From Rhodanobacter sp. (lineage in GTDB: Bacteria; Pseudomonadota; Gammaproteobacteria; Xanthomonadales; Rhodanobacteraceae), in NCBI GenBank assembly GCA_027450005.1, contig DAIDKO010000120.1:1-33825 (forward strand): a stretch of 33,825 bases of DNA, written 5' to 3'. The translations under genes were made by a program, and so were the position numbers. Positions 8,310 to 17,862 of this stretch are shown piece by piece. The notes beneath the pieces are model-generated. The model ran no database searches. It was given only the letters and a program-made list of their open reading frames with translations, and was not told the origin of the DNA. Within the stretch, counting starts at the first letter, position 1, and the number at the start of each line of letters is the position of its first letter.

Positions 8310-9325
8310 TGGACAACCCCAACCAACAATTCGACGAGCACCTGTTGCTGGCTGCCGCCGACTGGTGGACGCGCCTGCGCGATCCGCAGGGTGCCGAAGC
8401 CTGCGTGGAGCAATGGCTGGACTGGACCGCCCAGGACGAGCGCCATCTCGCCGCGTTCGAACACGTCGCCGCGTTCGGCGAAGGGCTGGGCTTGCTGGAT
8501 GCCGTCACCCGCCGACGCCTGCTGGCCGAATTCGCCCCCGCGCCGGTGGCCGCGCCGGCCATCGCGCCGCGCCGGCGCTGGTGGCTGACGGCGGCCGCGG
8601 CGGCTGTGCTGGCGTTGGGCATCGGCGGCGGGGTGCTGCTGTGGGGGGGCGTGGGCGGCGATGCCGTGACGGTGGCGACCTATGCCAGCACCACCGGGCA
8701 GAACCGCGACATCGTGCTGCCGGATGGCAGCAAGGTGACCCTGGGCGGCGCCAGTCGCCTGAGCGTGCGCTTCGCCGGCAACGAGCGCAGCGCGACGCTG
8801 GAGGCGGGCGAGGCGTATTTCCAGGTGAAGCATGACACCCGGCGCCCGTTCGAAGTGACCGCGGGAGGTGTCGTGACGCGCGACATCGGCACTGCCTTCG
8901 ACGTACGGCGCGACGGCAGCAACGTGACCGTGGCGGTGACCGAGGGCCAGGTACGGGTCGCCGTCGCGGGCGATGCCACGCGTTCGCTGGATGCCGGCGC
9001 CGAGCAGCGCGTGGCCTGGGATGCGACCACGCGCACGCTGCGCCTAGGCACCACCACGCCGGAACAGGCCATCGGCTGGCGCCAGCACCGGCTTGAGTTC
9101 GTCGATGAATCGCTGTCGGTGGTGATCGCCAGCATCAACCGCTACAGCGCCAGGCCGGTCCGGCTGGATTCCCAGGTGGCCCGCCTGGGCTTCACCGGCA
9201 CGGTGCATACCGACGAGATCGGCAGCTGGCTGCACGCGCTGCCGCAGGTGTTCCCGCTGCAGGTGCGGGAGGATGAACACGGGGTGACCCTCTCTGCCGA
9301 CAAGGTGCCTGCGCAGCGTCGTTGA
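8309..9325 (+). CDS. FecR-family sigma regulator (anti-sigma/transmembrane sensor)
   Basis: This 338-residue protein is of the FecR type. It has an N-terminal cytoplasmic helical domain that binds the sigma factor (WWTRLRDPQGAEACVEQWLDW). A single membrane helix follows at about residues 91-115, after an RRR stop-transfer signal. The periplasmic FecR domain is next (DIVLPDGSKVTLGGASRLSV, then EAGEAYFQV). A C-terminal STN-like segment (HRLEFVDESLSVVIASINRY) can contact the receptor. Start ATG 8309 has GGGAG at 8296-8300 and overlaps the sigma stop codon, implying coupled translation. It relays ligand occupancy from the outer-membrane receptor to the sigma factor. Confidence 0.93.
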   Translation: MDNPNQQFDEHLLLAAADWWTRLRDPQGAEACVEQWLDWTAQDERHLAAFEHVAAFGEGLGLLDAVTRRRLLAEFAPAPVAAPAIAPRRRWWLTAAAAAVLALGIGGGVLLWGGVGGDAVTVATYASTTGQNRDIVLPDGSKVTLGGASRLSVRFAGNERSATLEAGEAYFQVKHDTRRPFEVTAGGVVTRDIGTAFDVRRDGSNVTVAVTEGQVRVAVAGDATRSLDAGAEQRVAWDATTRTLRLGTTTPEQAIGWRQHRLEFVDESLSVVIASINRYSARPVRLDSQVARLGFTGTVHTDEIGSWLHALPQVFPLQVREDEHGVTLSADKVPAQRR

Positions 9326-9368
9326 TCCATGCCAAACTTGCCGCTTTCAGCAGGGGCAAGTAGGGGAG

Positions 9369-11744
9369 ATGAGTCGGTTCGGCCTGTTGCCAGCGATGGC
9401 TGCGTTCGCCGCCATGGTCGCGCCGTTGCAGGTGGCGGCTGCTGCAGTCACGCTGCATTTCGCCATACCTCCGCAGTCGCTTCCGACCGCCCTGATCGCC
9501 TTCGGGCGGCAGGCGAACGTGCAGGTGCTTACGGCAGGCGGCAGCGTGGCTGCGGTGCGCTCGCGCGGTTTTGCCGGTACCGGCACGCCCGCCACGGCGC
9601 TGGGCCGCCTGCTGCAAGGCACCGGTCTTGCCTATCGCTTCGTCGATGCCGGCACGGTGGTGGTGACGCCGGAGGCGACGGCACGCCGCGATGCGGCGTC
9701 GGGCGCGAAGGCCGACGTACGTCAGCTCGAGCCGGTGGTCACCACTGGCGAGGTCGATGCGGGCGGCTACCTGGTGGATGTCGGCAGCGGCGCCACCCGC
9801 GTGGACAGCGATCTGCTCGAACTGCCCGCCGCGGTGAGCGAAGTGCCGCATGACCTGCTCGATTCGCAGCAGGCACGCACCGTGGCCGATGCCGTGCGCA
9901 ACGTGGCCGGCGTGGAGTTTCTGGACGGTGCGGATGCCTTGCCGGTGTTCCTGGTGCGCAGTTTCCAGGTCGGCAATGGCATGATCGATGGCCTGCCCAA
10001 CAGCATCGCATCTTACGGCGACTACCCGCCGCTGATCGGCATCGATCGCGTCGAGGTGCTGAAGGGGCCGCAGGCGATCATCGGCGACACCTCGGTCAGC
10101 AACAATTTCGGCGGCCTGATCAACCTGGTGATGAAGCAGCCGACCGCCACGCCGGTACGCAAGCTGGAATTCACGCTGGGCCAGTACGGCGACGGCCAGC
10201 TCGGCGTCGATGCTGGCGGTCCGCTGGACAAGCAGGGGCGGTGGACCTACCGTCTGGTCGCCTCGGGCGAGTACGCCAACCGCACCCGGCAGGGCCATCA
10301 CGGCCAGCGCAATGTCTATTTCGCGCCATCCATCGGGTGGCACGACGACGCGAACCGTCTGGTGGTTTCCGCCGAGCGCATCGTGCGGCGCGAGCCGGTA
10401 CCGGACTACGCGGTATTGCTGGCCGGCAGCTTGCGCAGCATGACCCCGCCGGGCCTGCTGATCGGCAATGTGGACGACCACTCGCTGTTCCGCACGGCGC
10501 GCCTGTCGTATGCGTTCGAGCACCGCTTCGACGACACCTGGACCTTCCGCAGTCGCGGCCAGTACGTACGCCAGGATTCGCGCGTGCAGCAATGGGATCT
10601 GGTCAACTTCTCGCTGAACGGCGACGTGGGCCTGATGGCGGCCGAGAGCTACCGTTACCACGATGCATTCTGGACCGTGCAGAACGATGTCCTCGGCCGC
10701 TTCGACAGCGGTCCGGTCAGCCACGTGCTGGTCGCCGGCCTCGATTACTCGCGCGCCTTGTCCGCCAGCGCGGACGACGTGTTCGGCTTTCCGCAGATGT
10801 CCGGCTACAACCTGTACAGCAGCGCGCCGCTGCCGTCCGTGACGGCGACGATCACGCCGTCAAACAGCGCATCCATACACGCCCTGGGCGATCCCTGGAT
10901 CACCGACCATGCCCTGTTCCTGCAGGACCAGTTGACCCTGGGCGAGCATTGGAACGCCTTGCTGGCGCTCCGCCGCGCCACCTATGAGCTGGTCACGCTG
11001 GATACCAGCGGCACCCACCTGCTGACCTCGCACAAGTCGCAATGGGTGCCCAACGTCGGCCTGCTGTACAAGCTCACCCCGCTGCTGTCGGTGTACGCCA
11101 GCGTCACCAGCGGCTTCCAGGCGGATGCGGTGCTGGGCAAGAGCGGCCAGCCACTGCCGCCCTCGCATTCGCGCCAGGAGGAGCTGGGGGCGAAGCTGAT
11201 GCTGTTCGGCCAGCGCGCCATGCTCACCATGGCGGCCTACCGCACCGAACTGAATCACAGCACCAACCTGGCCTCGCCCAGGCCGCCGTATTACGGCATT
11301 CCCGGTCCCGGCCAGACCAACCGCGGCATCGAGCTGGAGTTCAACGGCAGGCCTTTGCCGGGCCTGGACCTGAGCGCCGCATACAGCAACGCGACCGAGC
11401 ACAACGACGACGGCACGCTGCCAACCGGCACGCCGCGCCAGCGCTTCAACCTGTGGGCAGGCTATCGCATCCAGCATGGCGCATGGCGGGGCTGGGGCGT
11501 GGCAGGCGGCGTGCTGGCGCGCAGCGCCAGCCGCGGCGAACTGTCGGACGGCTCGACCTACTTCACCATACCCGGGCAGGCCCGCATCGACGCGAACGTG
11601 TCGTGGCAGGGCGCGCACTGGGGTATCGCGCTGGGCGTGCGCAACCTGTTCGACCGCAAGCTGCTCGATGCCGAGTTCAACGAAAACTTCGTGCCGGTGC
11701 ATTGCGGGCGCAGCGTGTTGCTGAGCGGTACCCGAGACTTCTGA
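9369..11744 (+). CDS. TonB-dependent outer-membrane receptor with N-terminal STN signalling domain
   Basis: This 791-residue protein has a signal peptide (about residues 1-25, VAAAA end) and an STN domain (about 28-103: FAIPPQSLPTALIAFGRQA through TVVVTPEA). A plug domain follows (about 125-235, with DRVEVLKGPQAIIGD and SNNFGGLINLVMKQP), then a large beta-barrel ending in Phe as outer-membrane barrels do (NLFDRKLLDAEFNENF and LSGTRDF). The STN domain marks it as a FecA/FpvA-type transducer working with the two preceding genes. It takes up a ferric siderophore or similar ligand; the sequence does not say which. The ATG has AGGGG 12 bases upstream. A small inverted repeat (CTTGCC 9337-9342, GGCAAG 9355-9360) sits in the 43-bp gap. 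No siderophore biosynthesis or ABC transporter genes are linked. Confidence 0.94.
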   Translation: MSRFGLLPAMAAFAAMVAPLQVAAAAVTLHFAIPPQSLPTALIAFGRQANVQVLTAGGSVAAVRSRGFAGTGTPATALGRLLQGTGLAYRFVDAGTVVVTPEATARRDAASGAKADVRQLEPVVTTGEVDAGGYLVDVGSGATRVDSDLLELPAAVSEVPHDLLDSQQARTVADAVRNVAGVEFLDGADALPVFLVRSFQVGNGMIDGLPNSIASYGDYPPLIGIDRVEVLKGPQAIIGDTSVSNNFGGLINLVMKQPTATPVRKLEFTLGQYGDGQLGVDAGGPLDKQGRWTYRLVASGEYANRTRQGHHGQRNVYFAPSIGWHDDANRLVVSAERIVRREPVPDYAVLLAGSLRSMTPPGLLIGNVDDHSLFRTARLSYAFEHRFDDTWTFRSRGQYVRQDSRVQQWDLVNFSLNGDVGLMAAESYRYHDAFWTVQNDVLGRFDSGPVSHVLVAGLDYSRALSASADDVFGFPQMSGYNLYSSAPLPSVTATITPSNSASIHALGDPWITDHALFLQDQLTLGEHWNALLALRRATYELVTLDTSGTHLLTSHKSQWVPNVGLLYKLTPLLSVYASVTSGFQADAVLGKSGQPLPPSHSRQEELGAKLMLFGQRAMLTMAAYRTELNHSTNLASPRPPYYGIPGPGQTNRGIELEFNGRPLPGLDLSAAYSNATEHNDDGTLPTGTPRQRFNLWAGYRIQHGAWRGWGVAGGVLARSASRGELSDGSTYFTIPGQARIDANVSWQGAHWGIALGVRNLFDRKLLDAEFNENFVPVHCGRSVLLSGTRDF

Positions 11745-11819
11745 GCGGCGCCGCCCGGCGTTGCACGGCCGGATCAGGGCAGCGGCGGCCAGGCGCTGTC
11801 TGCGCACCCGCCGATGGGC

Positions 11820-12305
11820 TCAGCCGGCAAGCGCCGCCAGCATCGCCTCGGCAGCCGAAACACGGAATTCGCCCGGCGCCTCCACGTGCAACTGGCGCAC
11901 CACGCCATCCTCCGCATACAGCGCGAAGCGGCGCGCACGCAGGCCCATGCCGTAGGCGCTGCCGTCCCTTTCGAGGCCCAGCGCACGGGTGAAGCCGGCG
12001 TTGCCGTCGGCGAGCAGGAGCAGGCCGGCCGGCACTTGCTGCGCCGAGGCCCAGGCCTGCATCACGTAGGCATCGTTGACGGCCAGGCAATAGACCGCGA
12101 TGCCGCGCGTGCGAAATGCCTCATAGTGCTGCACGTAGCCTGGCAGGTGCTTTTCCGAACAGGTCGGCGTGAAGGCGCCCGGCACGGCGAACAGCACTGC
12201 CTTGCGACCGGCAAACAGCGCGCCGGTACGGGCCGGTTCGATGCGGCCTTCGTCGATGGACTTGATCTCGATGTCGGGCAGCGGCTGGCCGGTCTGGATG
12301 CTCAT
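11820..12305 (-). CDS. Type II (Prx5-like) peroxiredoxin
   Basis: This 161-residue thiol peroxidase reduces peroxides with a catalytic cysteine. The family motif PGAFTPTCS puts the peroxidatic residue at Cys49. A second cysteine, Cys73 in YCLAVND, falls where plant and bacterial type II enzymes carry theirs (about 51 and 76). That suggests a glutaredoxin- or glutathione-linked enzyme rather than AhpC. No fused glutaredoxin domain is present. It converges with the receptor gene (75 bp apart, no clear terminator) and diverges from hsp20, so a shared stress-responsive intergenic region is possible. Confidence 0.93.
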   Translation of the reverse strand: MSIQTGQPLPDIEIKSIDEGRIEPARTGALFAGRKAVLFAVPGAFTPTCSEKHLPGYVQHYEAFRTRGIAVYCLAVNDAYVMQAWASAQQVPAGLLLLADGNAGFTRALGLERDGSAYGMGLRARRFALYAEDGVVRQLHVEAPGEFRVSAAEAMLAALAG

Positions 12306-12424
12306 GGCGTGTGGTCTGGCCCTGGGAATCCCCCATCCTAGCGCCAGTGCCGGTGCCGGGCGAGGTGCGCGTCGGCGCCCGGGTCAACGTAGCCCGAGCC
12401 GGAGCCGTCCGCCTTCCACAAGGG

Positions 12425-12452
12425 CTTGAATCATGCTAGGCCGAACCCATCT
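12425..12452 (+). promoter_or_regulatory. Sigma-32 (RpoH) type heat-shock promoter for hsp20
   Basis: CTTGAAT (12425-12431) and ACCCATCT (12445-12452) are separated by 13 bases. They match the RpoH consensus CTTGAAA and CCCCATnT at all but one position each. Transcription would start near 12459, about 40 bases before the hsp20 ATG. The match in front of a small heat-shock gene makes this a strong call without experiment. Confidence 0.8.
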
Positions 12453-12500
12453 GCTGGCGATGCGGCGATGGTGCCGCGGTCCATTCAGAGGAGAATCGAG

Positions 12501-12950
12501 ATGAACATCACCCGTCATGTGGCGTGGGGCATGCCCCGTGATGTGCAGGCTTTCCGCCAGGCTTTCGAGCGGTTCCTCGGCCAGGAGGAAAACGACCAGT
12601 CCAACGTGGTGACCAGCCAGTGGGCGCCGCAGGTGGACATCAAGGAAGAAGAGAAGCGCTTCGTGATCTATGCCGATATCCCCGGCGTCGACCCGGCCAC
12701 CATCGAGGTGAGCATGGACAAGGGCATTCTCACCATCAAGGGCGAGCGCAGCGTGGAAGGCGGCGAGCAGCCCGGCCAGTTCACTCGCCAGGAGCGGGCA
12801 CACGGTCTGTTCCATCGCCGCTTCGGCCTGCCGGACAGCGCCGACGCGGACGGCATCACCGCCGCCGGCCGCCATGGCGTGCTGGAGGTCTCCATCCCGA
12901 AGAAGCCAGAGACTACGCCCCGGCGCATCAACATCGAAACGGGCCACTGA
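12501..12950 (+). CDS. Small heat-shock protein, Hsp20/alpha-crystallin family
   Basis: This 149-residue ATP-independent holdase binds unfolding proteins in large oligomers. The alpha-crystallin domain spans about residues 38-140, with QVDIKEEEKRFVIYADIPGV at its start and the typical GILTIKGER and HGLFHRRFGLP segments. The C-terminus carries GVLEVSIPK, and the IxI-like anchor may be RINIE. The ATG at 12501 has AGAGGAGA at 12487-12494. An upstream in-frame TTG at 12426 is rejected because it lies inside the heat-shock promoter. It is followed after 93 bp by a DnaJ-type gene, so holdase and co-chaperone are probably made together. Confidence 0.95.
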   Translation: MNITRHVAWGMPRDVQAFRQAFERFLGQEENDQSNVVTSQWAPQVDIKEEEKRFVIYADIPGVDPATIEVSMDKGILTIKGERSVEGGEQPGQFTRQERAHGLFHRRFGLPDSADADGITAAGRHGVLEVSIPKKPETTPRRINIETGH

Positions 12951-12971
12951 GCACTCTCCGGCGATTGCGGT

Positions 12972-13008
12972 AACGGCCCGCGGCGGAGATGATCCGTCGT
13001 GGGCCGTT
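12972..13008 (+). other. Strong 16-bp hairpin between hsp20 and cbpA
   Basis: Arms 12972-12987 and 12993-13008 pair over 16 consecutive base pairs (two of them G-T on the + strand RNA) around loop GATGA. No T tract follows, so it is not a standard intrinsic terminator. It stops two bases before an ATG at 13011 that would otherwise be an upstream start for cbpA. It could stabilise the hsp20 message, mark a processing site or dampen read-through into cbpA. Confidence 0.75.
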
Positions 13009-13043
13009 GCATGATCGACGACCCGAATGGCCTGGAGCTGGCG

Positions 13044-13940
13044 GTGGAATTCAAAGACTATTACGAGATCCTGGGCGTGAAGCCCGAGGCGAGCGAGGCG
13101 GAGATCAAGACCGCCTACCGCAAGCTGGCACGCAAGTATCACCCGGACAAGAACAAGGAAGCCGGGGCCGAGGAGAAATTCAAGGCGGCGAACGAGGCGC
13201 AGGAGGTACTGCTGGATGCCGAGAAGCGTCGTGCCTACGACCAGCTGCGCGCCGGCGGCTACCGCGGCGGCGAGCAGTTCCGGCCGCCGCCGGGCTGGGG
13301 CCAGGGACAGGGGCAGCCGTTCGACTTCGGCGGTGATGGCGACTTCAGCGATTTCTTCGAGAGCCTGTTCGGCGGTCGCGGCGGCCAGCGCGGCCAGCCC
13401 CGCGCCCGGCGCGGGCAGGACGTGCAGGCGCGGGTGGAGATCGACCTGCAAACCGCGTTCGACGGCGGTCGCACGCGGGTCTCCCTGCACGATGGCCGTG
13501 GCGAGGAGCGCGTGCTGGAAGTAAAGATCCCCGCTGGCATCCAGCCGGGGCAGGTGATCCGTCTGGCCGGGCAGGGACAGGCTGGCAGTGGTGGAGGCCC
13601 GAAGGGCGACCTGCTGCTGGAAGTGGGTATCCGCGACGACGCACGCTTCAAGCTGGATGGCCGCGACGTGCTGCACGTGTTGCCGCTCAGTCCCTGGGAG
13701 GCGGCGTTGGGTGCCACGGTGCCGGTGCCGACCCTGGCCGGCACGGTGGAACTGCGCGTTCCGGCGGGCTCGCAGTCGGGTCGCAAGCTGCGCCTGAAAG
13801 GGCGTGGCCTGCCGGGTGCGCACCCGGGCGACCAGCTGGTGGAACTGTCGATCCGCGCCCCGGCGGCGGACACCGACAAGCAGCGCTCGGCCTGGGAGGC
13901 GTTGCGCAAGCAATACGCGGACTACGACCCGCGCCGCTGA
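13044..13940 (+). CDS. cbpA: CbpA-type DnaJ co-chaperone
   Basis: This 298-residue J-domain protein stimulates the DnaK ATPase. The J domain occupies about residues 3-68 with the HPD motif in KYHPDKN. A Gly/Phe-rich linker follows ([19 protein letters not shown]), then two C-terminal substrate-binding beta domains. The DnaJ zinc-finger cysteines are absent, which fits CbpA/DnaJ class II. The GTG at 13044 is chosen because GGAG lies six bases upstream and [12 protein letters not shown] matches where CbpA proteins begin. The ATG at 13011 would add 11 unconserved residues and lies against a hairpin. It probably shares the heat-shock promoter with hsp20. No cbpM follows. Confidence 0.9.
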   Translation: MEFKDYYEILGVKPEASEAEIKTAYRKLARKYHPDKNKEAGAEEKFKAANEAQEVLLDAEKRRAYDQLRAGGYRGGEQFRPPPGWGQGQGQPFDFGGDGDFSDFFESLFGGRGGQRGQPRARRGQDVQARVEIDLQTAFDGGRTRVSLHDGRGEERVLEVKIPAGIQPGQVIRLAGQGQAGSGGGPKGDLLLEVGIRDDARFKLDGRDVLHVLPLSPWEAALGATVPVPTLAGTVELRVPAGSQSGRKLRLKGRGLPGAHPGDQLVELSIRAPAADTDKQRSAWEALRKQYADYDPRR

Positions 13941-14002
13941 CGCTTCGCCGATGCGGGTGTCCCTGGGCGCGTTGTGCGAACAGGCGTCCCCGCAAAAACA
14001 AG

Positions 14003-14027
14003 AACGGCGCCGCAAGGCGCCGTTTTT
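14003..14027 (+). terminator. Terminator between convergent cbpA and pilH
   Basis: A 9-bp stem (14003-14011 with 14016-14024) closed by a GCAA tetraloop runs into five T residues (14023-14027). On the other strand an A-rich run at 13994-13998 gives a poorer T tract. It should stop cbpA transcription and may also act on the pilH side. Confidence 0.9.
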
Positions 14028-14049
14028 CGTGGATCGTGCCGAGCCCGGT

Positions 14050-14415
14050 TCAGGCCGGCAGCAGGTCCTTCAGCGTGGCCACCAGCTCTTCTTCCTTGAT
14101 CGGCTTGGTGACGTAGGCCTTGGCGCCCTGGCGCATGCCCCATACGCGGTCGGTTTCCTGGTCCTTGGTGGTGACCAGTACCACCGGGATGTGCGCGGTG
14201 GCGGCGTCCTTGCTGATCGTGCGGGTGGCCTGGAAGCCGTTGAGGTTGGGCATCACCACGTCCATCAGGATCAGGTCGGGGATCTCGCGCTTGGCCACCT
14301 CGACGCCCGCGGCGCCGTCCTCGGCGGTGAGGGTTTCGTGACCGAGCTTTTCGACGATGCGCTTCAGTCCCAGCAATTGCGAAGGCGAGTCGTCGACGAT
14401 CAGGATGCGTGCCAT
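14050..14415 (-). CDS. pilH: CheY-like response regulator, PilH type
   Basis: This 121-residue stand-alone receiver domain has the acidic pocket Asp8/Asp9, phosphorylation site Asp52 (LILMDVVMP), Thr82 and Lys104 (YVTKP). The segment NLNGFQATRTISKDAATAHIPVVLVTTKDQETDRVWG is very close to PilH of the Pil-Chp twitching-motility system, where it acts with PilG downstream of ChpA. No pilG, pilI, pilJ or chpA is adjacent, so the pathway name comes from similarity only. AAGGGGA lies about ten bases before the ATG. The gene faces cbpA across a terminator. Confidence 0.85.
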   Translation of the reverse strand: MARILIVDDSPSQLLGLKRIVEKLGHETLTAEDGAAGVEVAKREIPDLILMDVVMPNLNGFQATRTISKDAATAHIPVVLVTTKDQETDRVWGMRQGAKAYVTKPIKEEELVATLKDLLPA

Positions 14416-14488
14416 ATGCCTGTTGTCCCCTTGTTAGCGGTTCGGTGGATTCTATGCTTGTGCTGCGGCGCTTCCAAGTCGCCAGGCG

Positions 14489-15484
14489 TCAATCGCCGCC
14501 GACCCGGACCAGGGTGCGGCCGAAGGAGTCGCCGGCCAGCATGCGTTCGAAAACGCCGGGGAGTTCGTCCAGCGCAGCCTCGCGGGTGGCGATGCGTGCC
14601 AAGTGGCGCGGCTTACAGTCGGTGGCCAGATGCCGCCACACGCGTTCGCGCATCGGACGTGCGGTGCCCGCCGAGGCCACGCCCAGCAGGTTCACGCCGC
14701 GGATGATGAAGGGCATCACGGTGCTGTCGAAGGCGATGCCGCCGGCATTGCCGCAGAGCGCCAGGTTGCCGTAGGGCGCGATCAGCGGCAGCAGGCCGGC
14801 CAGCATCGCCCCGCCCACGTTGTCCAGCGCGCCGCCGAAGCGGGCCGAGTCCATCGGCTTGCCGCTGAAGGCGAGCGCATGGCGGTCGATGCATTCGGCG
14901 GCGCCCAGCGATTTCAGGTGGTCGAAGTGGTCGGCCTTGCCGCTGATCGCATGCACCTCGTAACCGGCGCGACTGAAGATGTCGATGGCGAGCTGGCCCA
15001 CGCCGCCGCTGGCGCCGGTGACGGCGATCGGGCCGAGCGCGGGCGTCTGGCCGTTGTCCTGCATGTGCAGCAGTGCCAGCGCGGCGGTGAAGCCGGCGGT
15101 GCCGAGGATCATGCTCTCGCGCAGGTCAAGGCCGTCGGGTAGCGGGATGGTCCAGCGCGCGTCCAGTCGCGCGTATTCGGCGTAGCCGCCGTCGCGCGTC
15201 TCGGAAAGGCCGCTGCCGGTGCACAGCACCGCGTCGCCCTCCTTGAACTTCGGATCCGTCGAGGCGACCACGCGGCCGGCCACGTCGATACCGCCGTTCA
15301 ACGGGTAGCGACGCAGGATGCGGCCCTTGCCGGAGCCGGCCAGTGCGTCCTTGTAGTTCACCGAGGAGTACGCGACCTTGACCAGCACCTCGCCCGGCGT
15401 CAGCGACTCGGTATCCATGACCTGGATGCCGGCGCGATAGCCTTGGTCGTCGTTGTGGATGCGGAAGGCACGGAACGTCGTCAT
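14489..15484 (-). CDS. acuI: YhdH/AcuI-type zinc-free NADPH oxidoreductase (acrylyl-CoA reductase family)
   Basis: This 331-residue medium-chain dehydrogenase/reductase belongs to the AcuI/YhdH group. Members reduce acrylyl-CoA to propionyl-CoA with NADPH and protect from toxic acrylyl-CoA. Typical segments are the N-terminal FRAFRIHNDDQGYRAGIQ, SSVNYKDALAGSGKGRI, YPLNGGIDVAG, the nucleotide-binding loop AVTGASGGVGQLAIDIFS (about 153-170) and GGIAFDSTVMPFIIRGVNLLG. Structural zinc ligands are absent. GAGGAG sits six bases before the ATG. The LOG-family gene ends 24 bp upstream on the same strand, so the two are likely an operon. Substrate in vivo is not shown by the sequence. Confidence 0.9.
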   Translation of the reverse strand: MTTFRAFRIHNDDQGYRAGIQVMDTESLTPGEVLVKVAYSSVNYKDALAGSGKGRILRRYPLNGGIDVAGRVVASTDPKFKEGDAVLCTGSGLSETRDGGYAEYARLDARWTIPLPDGLDLRESMILGTAGFTAALALLHMQDNGQTPALGPIAVTGASGGVGQLAIDIFSRAGYEVHAISGKADHFDHLKSLGAAECIDRHALAFSGKPMDSARFGGALDNVGGAMLAGLLPLIAPYGNLALCGNAGGIAFDSTVMPFIIRGVNLLGVASAGTARPMRERVWRHLATDCKPRHLARIATREAALDELPGVFERMLAGDSFGRTLVRVGGD

Positions 15485-15508
15485 CGGATACTCCTCGTCG
15501 AAGGCGGC

Positions 15509-16105
15509 TCAGGCGTCGACGCTGGCGCGGTCGATCCATTTCGGCTGGTAGCTGCCTTGATAACCCTGCATCCAGTCGAACAGCGCGCCGATGTCCTCGC
15601 CGAACCAGATGCTGTCGCGCTGCTCGGTACGCACGAAGCGCTCGCCGACCATGTGGTCCATCATCGTGCGAAGGTCGCGGTAATAGCCGCGTACGTCGAG
15701 GAAGGCGCAAGGGTAGCGATGCAGGCCGAGCTGCGCCCAGGTCAGCATCTCGAACATTTCGTCCATGGTGCCGAAGCCGCCGGGCAGGGCGACGAAGGCG
15801 TCGGACAGCTCGAACATGCGCGTCTTGCGCTGGTGCATGGTGTCGACCACCACCAGCTCGGTGAGGCCCTTGTGCGCCACCTCGCGTTCGACCAGTTGGC
15901 GCGGGATCACGCCGACCACCTTGCCGCCGCCGGCCAGCACCGCGTCGGCGACGATGCCCATCAGGCCCACGTTGCCACCGCCGTACACCAGTGCGATGCC
16001 GCGCTTCGCCATCGCGGCACCGAAAGCGCGTGCCTGCTCGGCGTACTCGGGATGCTTGCCGGCGCTGGAGCCGCAGTAGACGCAGAGGGAGGTGGGCTGG
16101 GGCAT
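15509..16105 (-). CDS. LOG-family cytokinin riboside 5'-monophosphate phosphoribohydrolase-like protein
   Basis: This 198-residue protein has the LOG signature PGGFGTMDEMFE and the N-terminal CVYCGSSAGKHPEYAEQA. LOG enzymes split nucleoside 5'-monophosphates into base and ribose 5-phosphate, and in plants activate cytokinins. The conserved Arg and Glu of the active site fit in HQRKTRMFELSDAFVALPGG. Older annotation calls such proteins lysine decarboxylases, which is wrong for this fold. The bacterial role is mostly unknown and may be purine nucleotide turnover. No good Shine-Dalgarno precedes the ATG. Confidence 0.92.
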   Translation of the reverse strand: MPQPTSLCVYCGSSAGKHPEYAEQARAFGAAMAKRGIALVYGGGNVGLMGIVADAVLAGGGKVVGVIPRQLVEREVAHKGLTELVVVDTMHQRKTRMFELSDAFVALPGGFGTMDEMFEMLTWAQLGLHRYPCAFLDVRGYYRDLRTMMDHMVGERFVRTEQRDSIWFGEDIGALFDWMQGYQGSYQPKWIDRASVDA

Positions 16106-16127
16106 GTCGAAGAGTTCGCTTTTTGCT

Positions 16128-16155
16128 CGTCATTCCGGCTTTCGCTGGAATGACG
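16128..16155. repeat. REP-like palindrome
   Basis: Arms 16128-16139 and 16144-16155 form a 12-bp stem with one G-T pair and loop TTTC. The arms begin CGTCATTCC and end GGAATGACG, a form widely scattered between genes in proteobacteria. I found no second copy in this window, so membership of a repeat family is from general knowledge. It lies just upstream of the LOG gene. Confidence 0.65.
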
Positions 16156-16168
16156 GCGAGGAAGGCAA

Positions 16169-16200
16169 ACGGCCCGCCCATGTCGCCATGAGCGGGCCGT
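16169..16200 (-). terminator. Possible terminator hairpin after lpd
   Basis: Arms 16169-16177 and 16192-16200 (ACGGCCCGC and GCGGGCCGT) give a 9-bp stem, with a short inner CAT/ATG pairing. On the - strand only three T residues follow, so it is a weak intrinsic terminator at best. A second hairpin (16241-16248 with 16252-16259, loop 3 nt) begins in the lpd stop codon. Confidence 0.45.
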
Positions 16201-16256
16201 ATGGATCCCGGATCGCCGCACATCCATGTGCTGTCCGGGATGAAGTCATCCTGACT

Positions 16257-17850
<1,594 letters not shown>

Positions 17851-17862
17851 GCGCTCGAGGAC

